Shown: positions 1 through 9,259 of the stretch, piece by piece
Layout: every line of letters starts with the position of its first letter
Numbering within the stretch: position 1 is the first letter of the stretch
Assembly: GCF_002754245.1 (NCBI RefSeq)
Contig: NZ_PEEX01000001.1
Coordinates: forward strand, 124,001 to 188,000
Reading direction: 5' to 3'
Origin: Chryseobacterium sp. 52
GTDB lineage: Bacteria > Bacteroidota > Bacteroidia > Flavobacteriales > Weeksellaceae
DNA: 64,000 bases
The notes under the pieces: model-generated
Seen by the model: only the letters and a program-made list of their open reading frames with translations
What the model was told of the DNA's origin: nothing
Databases searched by the model: none
Program-made: the position numbers and the translations under genes

Positions 1-24
1 TTACTCTTGAAAATCTATTCATTC

Positions 25-2322
25 ATGAAAAATACGGCAACTTTTGCAGTTATATTCCTTTTATTTCTCAGTCAGTCTTCAAAAGCTCAACAATTTGAAA
101 AGCTGACACAGTATGTAAACACTCTTATCGGAACGGAAAAAATGGGACATACCTATCCCGGTGCCACTGTCCCTTTCGGAGCTGTACAGCTGAGTCCGGA
201 AACTGATACCATCTCTTATGAGCTTAATGGAAAATATAACGGTGAAGTGTATAAATACTGTGCGGGATATCGCTATGAAGACAAAACAATCGTAGGTTTC
301 AGTTCTACCCACTTCAGCGGAACAGGACATTCTGATCTTGGAGATTTTCTGATTATGCCAACCGTAGGAAAACTTCAGCTGAATCCGGGAACAGCCACTC
401 ACCCTGAGAACGGGTACAGAAGCAGGTTTTCACATCAAAACGAAAAAGCGGAAGCCGGATATTACAAAGTAAAACTGGATGATCACAATATCCTTGCAGA
501 ACTGACTGCCTCAACAAGAACCGGAGTTCACAGATATACTTTTCCAAAATCTGACCAGGCACACATCATTATGGACCTGACAGCAGGAATCTATAATTAC
601 GATGGCAAAAATGTATGGACTTATGTGCGTGTTGAAAATGACGGAACTGTCACAGGATATCGCCAGACAAACGGTTGGGCAAGAACCAGAACCGTTTATT
701 TCGCTATGAAATTTTCTAAGCCATTCAAATCTTATGGCCAGAAAAACTATGATGGAAAACAGGTTTATAATGGATTTTGGAGAAAGTTTGATCAAACCAA
801 AAATTTCCCTGAAATCGCTGGTAAAAACCTGAAAATGTATTTTGATTTTGATACCAATGAAGGGGAAGCCATTGAAGTTAAGCTGGCAATTTCACCCGTA
901 AGCCAAACCAATGCAGTAGAAAACCTAGAAAAAGAAGTTGGGAATTTATCTTTTGATCAGGTCAAAGCAAAAGCTCAGGAAAACTGGAATAAAGAACTGA
1001 ACAAAATTGTCATTAAAGGTTCAGAAACAGAGAAAACGAATTTTTATACAGCAATGTATCATACTTTCATCAGTCCTACTACTTATATGGACATCAATGG
1101 AGAGTATAAAGGCTTAGATCAGAATATCCATAAAGCAGAAGGTTTTACCAATTATACCACATTCTCAATTTGGGATACGTACCGTGCACTGCATCCTTTC
1201 TTTAATCTGATCCAGCCAAAACGGAATAATGATATGGTAAAATCCATGATGGCACATTATGATCAGTTTTCTATGAAAATGCTTCCGATATGGTCCCATT
1301 ATGCCAATGATAACTGGTGTATGAGCGGTTACCACAGTGTAAGTGTAGCAGCAGATGCTGTCATCAAAGGAAACTATAATGGGGATCCGAAAGAAGTCCT
1401 GAAAGCGTGCATCGCAACAGCCAACAAAAGAGATTATGAAGGAATCGGATATTATATAGATATGGGATATATTCCTGCTGAGAAAAGCGGGACTTCAGTT
1501 TCCAACACCCTGGAATATGCTTATGACGACTGGGCTATTGCTCAGCTTGCAAAACATTTAGGAGAAACAGAAATTTACAATCAATTTATCAAACGTTCTG
1601 AAAACTGGAAAAATAATTTCGATCCCAAAGTAGGTTTTATGCGTCCCCGATTGGCAGACGGAAGCTTCAAAAAAGATTTTGATGTCCTGAGTACGCACGG
1701 ACAGGGATTTATTGAAGGAAATTCCTGGAATTACAGCTTTTTTGTTCCTCAGAATCCTGACGGACTGATTCAAATGATGGGTGGAAAGAAAAAATTTGCC
1801 TCAAAACTGGACGAATTATTCACGATGCATCTTCCTGACGAATTTTTTGCCGACACAGAAGATATTACCCGTGAAGGAATCATTGGTGGCTATGTTCACG
1901 GAAATGAGCCGGCTCATCATGTTGCCTATTTTTATAACTGGGCGGGACAGCCATGGAAAACCCAGGCACAGATCCGACGTATTCTGGAAATGCAGTACAA
2001 GGCAACGCCGGACGGTCTTGGTGGAAATGATGATGCAGGACAGATGAGTGCATGGTATATTTTAAGCTCACTTGGATTTTATCCTGTAGCACCAGGTTCT
2101 GAAGATTATGCTATTGGAAGTCCGGCTGTAGATCATGCTGTTCTCAATCTTGAAAATGGAAAAGCTTTCGAAATAGAAGCCGTGAATCAAAGTCCAAAGA
2201 ATGTTTATATTGAAAAGGTTCTTTTAAATGGAAAGGAAATTAAAAACTTCACCTTAAAACACTCAGAAATTATGAACGGTGGAAAGCTTACGTTTTACAT
2301 GACTGCCAAACCGAAGAAATGA
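25..2322 (+). CDS. secreted GH92 family alpha-mannosidase
   Basis: Exo-acting alpha-mannosidase of glycoside hydrolase family 92, probably trimming mannose from glycoprotein or yeast-type glycans in the periplasm or outside the cell. A signal peptide (about residues 1-22, ending KAQ) follows the ATG at 25; the reading frame extends to a TTG at 7, but the ATG start gives the cleaner signal. The early part carries the family's beta-sandwich domain (NTLIGT, TYPGATVPFGAVQLSP), and the C-terminal half is the (alpha/alpha)6 barrel with HGNEPAHH near residue 625, whose Glu is the family's general acid, and GGNDDAGQMSAW near residue 667. At 765 aa it has the normal family length. A strong hairpin follows it. 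The family assignment is sure; the exact linkage cannot be read from sequence. Confidence 0.93.
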   Translation: MKNTATFAVIFLLFLSQSSKAQQFEKLTQYVNTLIGTEKMGHTYPGATVPFGAVQLSPETDTISYELNGKYNGEVYKYCAGYRYEDKTIVGFSSTHFSGTGHSDLGDFLIMPTVGKLQLNPGTATHPENGYRSRFSHQNEKAEAGYYKVKLDDHNILAELTASTRTGVHRYTFPKSDQAHIIMDLTAGIYNYDGKNVWTYVRVENDGTVTGYRQTNGWARTRTVYFAMKFSKPFKSYGQKNYDGKQVYNGFWRKFDQTKNFPEIAGKNLKMYFDFDTNEGEAIEVKLAISPVSQTNAVENLEKEVGNLSFDQVKAKAQENWNKELNKIVIKGSETEKTNFYTAMYHTFISPTTYMDINGEYKGLDQNIHKAEGFTNYTTFSIWDTYRALHPFFNLIQPKRNNDMVKSMMAHYDQFSMKMLPIWSHYANDNWCMSGYHSVSVAADAVIKGNYNGDPKEVLKACIATANKRDYEGIGYYIDMGYIPAEKSGTSVSNTLEYAYDDWAIAQLAKHLGETEIYNQFIKRSENWKNNFDPKVGFMRPRLADGSFKKDFDVLSTHGQGFIEGNSWNYSFFVPQNPDGLIQMMGGKKKFASKLDELFTMHLPDEFFADTEDITREGIIGGYVHGNEPAHHVAYFYNWAGQPWKTQAQIRRILEMQYKATPDGLGGNDDAGQMSAWYILSSLGFYPVAPGSEDYAIGSPAVDHAVLNLENGKAFEIEAVNQSPKNVYIEKVLLNGKEIKNFTLKHSEIMNGGKLTFYMTAKPKK

Positions 2323-2361
2323 TTTTTCACATTTAAAAAAGTATACTTAAGGTTAAAAAAA

Positions 2362-2390
2362 GGGCAAATATGCGATACGCATATTTGCCC
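2362..2390. terminator. bidirectional intrinsic terminator
   Basis: A perfect 13-bp stem (gggcaaatatgcg and its complement) with a 3-nt loop, flanked by an A-run on the left and a T-run on the right, sits between the convergent mannosidase and dihydroorotase genes and can end both transcripts. Confidence 0.9.
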
Positions 2391-2412
2391 TTTTTATATT
2401 TTGTCTTATATA

Positions 2413-3750
2413 TTACTCTCCTACGACAAAAAGAAGTCGTTCTCCGAATTTTTCTTCACTAATATTTCCGTTATCATAAACGAGATGCCCGTTCACAAAA
2501 GTCTGGGTTACTTTAGAATGCAGATGTGTTCCTTCCAGAGGACTCCAGCCGCATTTGTAAAGAAGATTATCTTTAGCAACCGTCCAGTCTGCATTAATAT
2601 CTACCAAAACAAGATCTGCCTTATAACCTTCTCTTACGAAACCTCTTTTCTCAACTCTGAACAGAATCGCAGGATTGTGACACATTTTTTCAACAATTTT
2701 TTCCAAAGAAATTTTTCCGGTGTGATAGTTTTCCAGCATCACAGGCAATGAATGCTGTACCAGCGGTGCTCCGGAAGGACATTTTGTATATACATTCTGC
2801 TTTTCTTCGGCTGTATGAGGGGCATGGTCAGTAGCAATCACATCAATTCTGTCATCCAGAAGAGCTTCCCAAAGACCGTCTTTGTCTTTCTGGGTTTTTA
2901 CAGCAGGATTCCATTTGATCAGAGAACCTTTCGTTTCATAATCGTCATTGGTGAACGTCAAATGATGAACACATACTTCAGCTGTGATTTTTTTATCTTT
3001 TAAAGGAATATCATTTCTGAAAAGCTCCATTTCTTTTGCTGTTGAAAGATGGAAGACGTGAAGTCTTGCTCCGGTTTTTTCCGCCAATTCAATTGCTTTT
3101 GATGATGACTTATAACAAGCCTCCTCACTTCTGATCAGATGATGGAATTTCACAGGAATATCTTCCCCGTATTCATCAATATATTTCTGGGTATTGGCTT
3201 TAATCGTTGTTTCATCTTCACAGTGAACGGCAATCAGCATTTTTGTACTGCTGAAGATATTCTCTAATGTTTCAGGATTATCTACAAGCATATTTCCGGT
3301 AGAAGAGCCTAAGAATAATTTGATTCCCGGAACATTTCTCGGGTTTGTTTTTAAAACTTCCTCCAGATTGTCATTGGTTCCCCCCATCATAAAACCATAG
3401 TTGGCGTATGCTTTCTGAGCACCAATTTCATATTTATCCGCGAGTAATTCCTGCGTAACGGCATTTGGAACAGTATTAGGCTGATCGATAAAACTGGTGA
3501 TTCCTCCTGCAATGGCAGCTCTTGATTCACTTTCAATATCTCCTTTATGCGTCAGTCCCGGATCTCTGAAATGAACCTGATCGTCTATTACGCCCGGGAG
3601 AAGATATTTTCCTGAACCGTCAATAATCTGTTCTGCTTCCTCAGAAATGGAGGAATCTATTTTAGAAATCAAGTCATTTTCTATTAAGATATCGCCTTCG
3701 AAGATCTTACCTTCATTCACGATCTTTACATTTTTGATTAGGGTCTTCAT
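2413..3750 (-). CDS. pyrC: dihydroorotase
   Basis: Cyclises N-carbamoyl-aspartate to dihydroorotate, the third step of pyrimidine synthesis, in the cytoplasm. It is a 445-aa amidohydrolase of the class I dihydroorotase group. Visible active-site parts are QVHFRDPG (Q58, H60, R62), the lysine expected to be carboxylated in GIKLFLG (K144), H176 in AVHCED, H234 in VFHLST and D308 in ATDHAPH. The first histidine of the usual HxH metal pair is glutamine here; from memory this is common in Bacteroidota dihydroorotases, so I do not read it as loss of function. The alternative of an allantoinase/hydantoinase is less likely given the motif set. It stands alone, between the mannosidase and the flippase gene. 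Confidence 0.88.
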   Translation of the reverse strand: MKTLIKNVKIVNEGKIFEGDILIENDLISKIDSSISEEAEQIIDGSGKYLLPGVIDDQVHFRDPGLTHKGDIESESRAAIAGGITSFIDQPNTVPNAVTQELLADKYEIGAQKAYANYGFMMGGTNDNLEEVLKTNPRNVPGIKLFLGSSTGNMLVDNPETLENIFSSTKMLIAVHCEDETTIKANTQKYIDEYGEDIPVKFHHLIRSEEACYKSSSKAIELAEKTGARLHVFHLSTAKEMELFRNDIPLKDKKITAEVCVHHLTFTNDDYETKGSLIKWNPAVKTQKDKDGLWEALLDDRIDVIATDHAPHTAEEKQNVYTKCPSGAPLVQHSLPVMLENYHTGKISLEKIVEKMCHNPAILFRVEKRGFVREGYKADLVLVDINADWTVAKDNLLYKCGWSPLEGTHLHSKVTQTFVNGHLVYDNGNISEEKFGERLLFVVGE

Positions 3751-3866
3751 TTTTACTTTTTATAATTAGATATTGGATATCAGACAACTGATATTTTCCT
3801 TGTGACAAAATTAAGGTTTATGAATGAATTTTAATATCGTCGATAATAAATCAATTTCTAAATATT

Positions 3867-3874
3867 TACATTTG
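3867..3874 (+). promoter_or_regulatory. -7 box of flippase gene
   Basis: TACATTTG matches the Bacteroidota -7 consensus TAnnTTTG exactly and ends 16 nt before the TTG start codon, giving a very short leader. I see no convincing -33 element. Confidence 0.55.
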
Positions 3875-3890
3875 CATAAAATTTCACATT

Positions 3891-5312
3891 TTGAAAAAAC
3901 TTCTCAACGAGACAATTATATATGGAATTGGGGCTATTATGCCGAGGATAATTGTGGTATTGCTTAATTATTTATTTATTAAAAACATCAACAACAGCGA
4001 TTTTGCCATATTCACCAACCTTTATGCATTAATATCATTTGTAAATATTGTTCTTTCCTTTGGTTTTGAAACTGCCTATTTCAGATTTTCTTCCGATAAG
4101 GATAATGAACAGAAAGTTTTCAATACCTCATTTTGGTTTCTGACAGGTTTATCATCTGTTTTTTTAATACTTGTTTTACTATTTAATCAACCTATTGCGA
4201 ATGTTTTTGGGTACGAAAAAACTCCGGAGTTTATCAAATGGTTTGCCTGGATTGCTTTCTTTGACAACCTTCTCGTTATTCCTTTAGCATGGTTTAGATT
4301 CCACAACAAACCGATAAAATACACTGCTATCAGAGTGATACAGGCTATTTTTCAGAGTATTTTCGCTATTGCGTTATTTCTTTACATTCCTCAGGAATTT
4401 TCATTTAAATTAGGTTTAAAAGAAAAAGTCGCTTATCCTTTTTTCAGTAATCTGGCTGCAAGCTGTTTAGGATTCTTCCTGGTCTTCCCTATTATTTTAA
4501 AGGTGAAGTTTCAGTTTTCAAAAGATCTATTTCTGCAAATGATTAAATATTCATGGCCGGTAATGATCGCAGGATTGGCTTTTATGGTCAATGAAAATTT
4601 TGATAAATTCATTCAAAAATTTATTATTAATGATGCTGAAGCAGGAGCCTATGGAGGTTGCTATAAAATGGCAGTGCTGATGACTCTTTTTGTTACAGCG
4701 TATAGAATGGGTATAGAGCCGTTCTTCTTTAAACAGATGCAAAGTGAAAATGCTAAGCTCACCTATGCAAAAGTGACTGAATATTTTTCATTTTTTGCTT
4801 CCGTTGTTGCCCTGGGCATCATTGCCAATGTTTCATGGATAAAACTTTTATTGGTTCCCAACAGCAGTTATTGGATTGCAATAAATATCATTCCTATTAT
4901 TGTAATCGCCAATTTATTCTTCGGAATTTATTATAATCTTTCCACCTGGTATAAGGTAACCGACAGAACAAGAGTTGGAACTTATATTTCATGGACCGGA
5001 GCGATTATCACGATTGCGCTGAACTTCTTATTTCTAAAAAAATACGGCTTTATGGTTTCTGCCTGGGTAACTTTAGCCGCCTATTTTGTGATGATGGTTC
5101 TTTCATACTTTTTAGGCCAGAAGTACTATCCTATTCCTTACAGAATGAAAAAAATATCGTTTTTCATCGTTCTATTAGCTGTTTTCAGTTATGTGATTGT
5201 AGAACTGTTCGATTACAATTTCTGGGTAGGAAACCTTTTATTCCTCGTTTATGCAGGGATCCTGATCTATTCGGAAAAAGATATGCTTTTGTCCAGAATA
5301 AAGAAAAGCTGA
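3891..5312 (+). CDS. lipopolysaccharide/polysaccharide flippase (MOP superfamily)
   Basis: Integral inner-membrane protein of about 473 aa with roughly 12-14 hydrophobic segments, of the Wzx/polysaccharide-biosynthesis family, expected to flip lipid-linked oligosaccharides across the membrane. The N-terminus (ETIIYGIGAIMPRII) and the cytoplasmic-loop pattern ETAYFRF are typical of the Bacteroidota members. The start is a TTG codon at 3891; the next in-frame ATG (residue 17) would remove most of the first membrane segment, so TTG is preferred. It is followed 150 nt later by a nucleotidyltransferase gene that could supply activated sugar for the same surface polymer. The substrate is unknown. 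Confidence 0.85.
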   Translation: MKKLLNETIIYGIGAIMPRIIVVLLNYLFIKNINNSDFAIFTNLYALISFVNIVLSFGFETAYFRFSSDKDNEQKVFNTSFWFLTGLSSVFLILVLLFNQPIANVFGYEKTPEFIKWFAWIAFFDNLLVIPLAWFRFHNKPIKYTAIRVIQAIFQSIFAIALFLYIPQEFSFKLGLKEKVAYPFFSNLAASCLGFFLVFPIILKVKFQFSKDLFLQMIKYSWPVMIAGLAFMVNENFDKFIQKFIINDAEAGAYGGCYKMAVLMTLFVTAYRMGIEPFFFKQMQSENAKLTYAKVTEYFSFFASVVALGIIANVSWIKLLLVPNSSYWIAINIIPIIVIANLFFGIYYNLSTWYKVTDRTRVGTYISWTGAIITIALNFLFLKKYGFMVSAWVTLAAYFVMMVLSYFLGQKYYPIPYRMKKISFFIVLLAVFSYVIVELFDYNFWVGNLLFLVYAGILIYSEKDMLLSRIKKS

Positions 5313-5464
5313 TTATGGTCTCTAATTTGATACTATTGAGTTCTTAAAAAAATTAAACGGCAGTTTTAAAGATCATAAATATTACAATCAGCAATGGTTT
5401 TAATTATTATCTTTAGCCTGATCAAAATAAAAAACTAACAAATAAAAACATTCTTATATCGTCT

Positions 5465-6481
5465 ATGAAAATAATTGTTCCTATGGCTGGACGCGGTTCC
5501 AGATTACGTCCACATACACTGACAGTTCCCAAACCTCTTATCCCGATTGCAGGAAAACCTATCGTGCAGAGACTGGTAGAAGATATTGCTAAAGTGGCAG
5601 GTGAAAAAATTGAAGAAGTAGCATTTATCATTGGAGATTTCGGGCAGGAGATTGAAAAATCTTTACTTCAGATAGCCGAAAAATTAGGAGCAAAAGGCAG
5701 TATATACTACCAGAATGATCCACTTGGTACAGCACACGCTATTAAATGTGCTGAAGCCTCTATGCAGGGAGATGTGGTGATTGCTTTTGCAGATACTCTT
5801 TTCCGTGCAGATTTCCAGCTGGATAAAAATTCAGACGGTGTTATTTGGGTAAAAAGTGTAGAAGATCCTTCCGCTTTTGGAGTGGTAAAATTAGATAACT
5901 ATGGTTTTATTACGGATTTCGTTGAAAAACCACAGACTTTCGTTTCAGATCTTGCCATTATCGGTATTTACTATTTCAACAGTGCTGAAAAACTGATGCA
6001 TGAAATCAACTATATCATGGATAATGATATTAAAAACGGTAACGAATACCAATTGACAACTGCACTGGAGAACCTTAGAGCAAAAGGAGCAAAATTCACT
6101 TTAGGAAAAGTAAATGACTGGATGGATTGCGGAAACAAAAATGCAACCGTAGAAACCAACAGCAAGATTCTTGAATATGAAAGAGAAGAAATGCTTAAAT
6201 ACCCGGCATCAGCGGTGATTGAAAATTCATTGATTATCCAGCCGTGTTTTATCGGTGAAAACGTAAAGATCTCCAATTCAAAAGTAGGTCCCGGCGTTTC
6301 ATTGGGAAACAATACAACGATTGTCAATTCCAATATCGAAAACTCTCTGATCCAGGAAAACACAAGGATCAATCACGGAAACCTGTCCAACTCGATGATC
6401 GGAAATTCGGCACAGTACTTTGGAGTGGCCCGAGAGATTTCTTTAGGTGACTACTCTGTGTTAGATTTTTTATCTAAATAA
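5465..6481 (+). CDS. sugar-1-phosphate nucleotidyltransferase with left-handed beta-helix tail
   Basis: Activates a sugar-1-phosphate to an NDP-sugar for envelope glycan synthesis. The N-terminal Rossmann-type domain (residues 1-235) has the nucleotidyltransferase signature GRGSRLRPHTL...PKPLIPIAGKP and the substrate loop NDPLGTAHA, with FADTLF as the metal-binding segment. Residues 245-325 show hexapeptide-like repeats (left-handed beta-helix). At 338 aa it is shorter than GlmU and lacks its full acetyltransferase domain, so glucose-1-P thymidylyl- or mannose-1-P guanylyltransferase-like activity is possible. A TATCTTTA sequence near 5408 could be its -7 box. Substrate cannot be decided. Confidence 0.85.
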   Translation: MKIIVPMAGRGSRLRPHTLTVPKPLIPIAGKPIVQRLVEDIAKVAGEKIEEVAFIIGDFGQEIEKSLLQIAEKLGAKGSIYYQNDPLGTAHAIKCAEASMQGDVVIAFADTLFRADFQLDKNSDGVIWVKSVEDPSAFGVVKLDNYGFITDFVEKPQTFVSDLAIIGIYYFNSAEKLMHEINYIMDNDIKNGNEYQLTTALENLRAKGAKFTLGKVNDWMDCGNKNATVETNSKILEYEREEMLKYPASAVIENSLIIQPCFIGENVKISNSKVGPGVSLGNNTTIVNSNIENSLIQENTRINHGNLSNSMIGNSAQYFGVAREISLGDYSVLDFLSK

Positions 6482-6518
6482 AATCAGAAATATTTAATAT
6501 AAAACAAGATATACCCAG

Positions 6519-6542
6519 ACCACACAACATTTTTTGTGTGGT
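6519..6542 (+). terminator. hairpin after nucleotidyltransferase gene
   Basis: A 9-bp perfect stem (accacacaa/ttgtgtggt) with loop catttt, 38 nt after the stop codon. There is no clean T-run after it, so it may be a weak terminator or a stability hairpin. Confidence 0.5.
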
Positions 6543-6589
6543 TTGGCGTTAATATTGCAGCGTATTTTTTTTAATTGAAAGATAAATAC

Positions 6590-7435
6590 ATGAAAAACTG
6601 GATCCCGATACTTCTCATATTAATTACCTTATCATCCTGTAAAACGAGAAATGCCGCCAAAAACAACAACGGCGACACCAAGGACAGTACCGTCATCGCA
6701 GAAGACAATAGAAAACCCAAAGATGCCAATGAGCCGGTGAGAGACAAGTTTAGCTTTTACGAACATGTACTTATTCCGCCGAAATTTGAACAGATAAAAA
6801 TAAGCAGTAAAGTAAATGTAGAAACCGGAAACTTTATCCCAACCCTTGATGCGACTATCTATATTGAAAATGATAAAAAAGTATGGATGAATCTTCAGGC
6901 TTTTTTCATTGGAGTAGCCAAAGGGATTGCAACCCCTGAAGGGATTAAAGGGCAGGACAAGGTGAATAAAGCCTATATTGACTCAGACTTTGATTATCTC
7001 AACAATCTGCTTAATGTTAATTTCATTGATTACAAATCTCTGGAAAAAATATTGATGGGAAGAACTTTCATAAAAATCAGTGATTCTCAATTTACTCTTA
7101 CCCAAAATGCACAGGGATTTAAAATGGTTTCTAATGGAAATCAGAAAATCGTTACCGATGAGAAGACGAGAGAGTACAAAGTGGCTCTTCAGTATGACAC
7201 GAATTATGACCTTCTCAACGTCAACTTAAAGGACGTTTCTTCTTCTGATGAACTGGAAATCTCTTACAGCAACTGGGATGAATACAATGGAATCCGCCTT
7301 CCAAAAAATGTTAAAATAATTATAAAAGGCTCAAAATCTAGCCAAATTTTACTGGAAAACACGAAATTTGACTTTTCGAGGATGGAAACACCTTATTCTG
7401 TACCATCCAGTTATAAGAAAATTGAGATTAAATGA
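6590..7435 (+). CDS. DUF4292 lipoprotein
   Basis: Outer-membrane-type lipoprotein of 281 aa with a lipobox (LSSC, Cys at about residue 17) after a short hydrophobic signal. The body resembles DUF4292, a LolA/LolB-like beta-rich family found in Bacteroidota; its molecular role is not known. I place the start at the ATG at 6590 because the upstream in-frame TTG (6575) would put charged residues in front of an otherwise complete lipoprotein signal. Its stop overlaps the start of the next gene by 4 nt (ATGA), implying translational coupling to the EnvC-like protein and a shared envelope function. Confidence 0.82.
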   Translation: MKNWIPILLILITLSSCKTRNAAKNNNGDTKDSTVIAEDNRKPKDANEPVRDKFSFYEHVLIPPKFEQIKISSKVNVETGNFIPTLDATIYIENDKKVWMNLQAFFIGVAKGIATPEGIKGQDKVNKAYIDSDFDYLNNLLNVNFIDYKSLEKILMGRTFIKISDSQFTLTQNAQGFKMVSNGNQKIVTDEKTREYKVALQYDTNYDLLNVNLKDVSSSDELEISYSNWDEYNGIRLPKNVKIIIKGSKSSQILLENTKFDFSRMETPYSVPSSYKKIEIK

Positions 7436-8994
7436 TTAAAAAATTTAGCTTTTTAATAGGTATTCTACTGTTCGGCCTGCATCAGGGACAGCAGAATAAG
7501 GAACAGCTTCAGAAACAGAATGCCGATCTTAAAAAACAAATTGTACAAATAAATACAGATCTGGCCAAAACCAGAACTGAATCCAAGCTATCAGTAGCCT
7601 ATCTTACCAACGTCAATAAAAAATTGTCTTTAAGAGAAAAGGTATATACCAATACTCAGAAAGAAAAAAGATTTATTGAAGATGAGATCTATCTGCGTCA
7701 GCTGGAAATCAACCGTCAGAACAAAGAACTGGCAGTTCTCAGAAAGAATTATGCTGAAGTTCTGGTCAACGCTTACAAAAACAAAGGGGTACAGAACAAA
7801 GTAACCTTCATTCTTTCGTCCAAAAATCTGGGAGAAGCTATAAGAAGGGTTCAATACCTAAAGCAGTATGCTGACTATCAGGATAAAAAAGCTGCAGAAA
7901 TCAGTAATGCAGCTACCCAGATCAAAAAATCAATCACACAGAAACAGAACTCTGCACGAGAAAAAGATAACCTTTTGGTCAATCAGCAGAAAGACCTGGC
8001 CACTATTAATACAGAAAGAGCACAAAAAGAACAACTGGTAGCCGATTTCAAGAAAAATGAATCAAAACTTACCGTTGAACTTAAACAGAAGCAGGTTCAG
8101 TCTAAAGCTCTTGAAGGACAGATCAGAGCGATTATCGCGGAAGAGATCAGAATAGCAAAAGCGGAAGAAGAAGCAAGAAGAAAAGCGGAAGCAGAAAAAA
8201 TACGTCTGGCTAAAATTGCAGCTGAAAGAGAAAAGGCAAGAATTGAAGCGGAAGCAAAAGCGAGAGCCGAAGCATTGGAAAGAGAAAGAAAGCTGGCCGA
8301 AGCGGAAGCTAAAAAAGCCGCTGAATTTGCTGCAAAAAGAGCTGAAGAGGAGAGAAAACGTAATGAAGAAGCAACAAGAGCTGAAGCCAGTGCAAAAGAC
8401 GAAGCCAGAAGAGTAGCTGCTAAAAAAGCATCTGACGAAGCGAATGTAAGAGCAAAAGAAGCATCTGACAAACTCGTTGCCGCCAGAGCAGCAGAAGCCG
8501 CATTAAACAAGAAAAAAGAAGAGGAGAAAAAGGCCGCTGAAACGAAAGCAATGACCAGCTATGGAGTTACAACCACTACCGGAAGTAGTTTTGCAGACAG
8601 CAGAGGTAAACTTGGCTATCCCGCAGACAGAGCAGGACAGGTCACCCACCGATTTGGAAGACAGCCACACCCGGTTTTCAAAAATATTGTTGAGGATAAT
8701 ACAGGTATTAAAATAGCAGTGCCTTCAGGTACACGTGCCAAGTCTGTATATCCGGGGTCAGTCTCTTCGGTATTGGCAAATAGCGACGGAACAAAAACCG
8801 TTATGGTGAAACACGGAAATTATTTTACGATCTATTCTAACTTAGCCAATGTAAGTGTATCCAAAGGACAGCAGGTTTCTTCAGGCACTCCGGTAGGTAC
8901 AGTTGCTCAGGATTTTGACGGTTCTTACACCCTTGATTTCCAAGTATGGAACGGAAATACACCAGTTGATCCATTAGGTTGGATTTCATATTAA
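7432..8994 (+). CDS. EnvC-like murein hydrolase activator with degenerate LytM domain
   Basis: Periplasmic protein of 520 aa: signal peptide (about 1-20), a long coiled coil (about 20-240), a low-complexity Ala/Glu/Lys/Arg helix (about 235-370) and a C-terminal LytM/M23-like domain (about 395-520). The usual zinc ligands are absent: the HxGxD motif reads NTGIK (N423, K427), YxHL reads YSNL (N470) and HLHF reads TLDF (D502). That is what is known of EnvC, which does not cut peptidoglycan itself but switches on cell-wall amidases at division. I infer the same role here. It overlaps the DUF4292 gene by 4 nt. The partner amidase is not in the window. Confidence 0.85.
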   Translation: MIKKFSFLIGILLFGLHQGQQNKEQLQKQNADLKKQIVQINTDLAKTRTESKLSVAYLTNVNKKLSLREKVYTNTQKEKRFIEDEIYLRQLEINRQNKELAVLRKNYAEVLVNAYKNKGVQNKVTFILSSKNLGEAIRRVQYLKQYADYQDKKAAEISNAATQIKKSITQKQNSAREKDNLLVNQQKDLATINTERAQKEQLVADFKKNESKLTVELKQKQVQSKALEGQIRAIIAEEIRIAKAEEEARRKAEAEKIRLAKIAAEREKARIEAEAKARAEALERERKLAEAEAKKAAEFAAKRAEEERKRNEEATRAEASAKDEARRVAAKKASDEANVRAKEASDKLVAARAAEAALNKKKEEEKKAAETKAMTSYGVTTTTGSSFADSRGKLGYPADRAGQVTHRFGRQPHPVFKNIVEDNTGIKIAVPSGTRAKSVYPGSVSSVLANSDGTKTVMVKHGNYFTIYSNLANVSVSKGQQVSSGTPVGTVAQDFDGSYTLDFQVWNGNTPVDPLGWISY

Positions 8995-9010
8995 AAAAAG
9001 CTTAACTTTG
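8979..9010 (+). promoter_or_regulatory. promoter of tatA
   Basis: TTG at 8979-8981 and TAACTTTG (exact TAnnTTTG) at 9003-9010 are separated by 21 nt, a good Bacteroidota promoter. It overlaps the 3' end of the EnvC-like gene and lies 15 nt before the tatA start. Confidence 0.65.
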
Positions 9011-9025
9011 TAAAAATCTTAAGAG

Positions 9026-9244
9026 ATGAATACATTAACAATACTTGCCTTATCTTGGCAACACATCCTTATCGTAGCGGTACTTTTGGTATTGCTTTTT
9101 GGAGGAAAGAAAATTCCGGAACTAATGAGAGGAGTTGGTTCAGGAATCAAAGAATTTAAAGATGCGGTAAAAGAAGAAGACAAACCAGGTTCTGAAAACA
9201 AAACCTCTTCTACCAACAACAATAATAATACACCCAGCAACTAA
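9026..9244 (+). CDS. tatA: twin-arginine translocase subunit TatA
   Basis: 72-aa protein with one membrane helix (about residues 10-25), the FGGKKIPELMRG turn, and an amphipathic helix (about 28-48), the exact TatA/E layout. Oligomers form the pore through which folded twin-arginine substrates pass the inner membrane. The tail is Asn/Thr/Ser-rich. TatB and TatC are not nearby, so they must lie elsewhere. It has its own promoter and is followed after 15 nt by the DUF4254 gene. Confidence 0.93.
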   Translation: MNTLTILALSWQHILIVAVLLVLLFGGKKIPELMRGVGSGIKEFKDAVKEEDKPGSENKTSSTNNNNNTPSN

Positions 9245-9259
9245 AATTCTTCAGAATTA

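Noticed and set aside
8097..8510. 137-aa Ala/Ser-rich open frame on the minus strand
   Set aside because: Mirror of the Glu/Ala/Lys/Arg-rich coiled-coil coding region of the EnvC-like gene; no promoter and no family.
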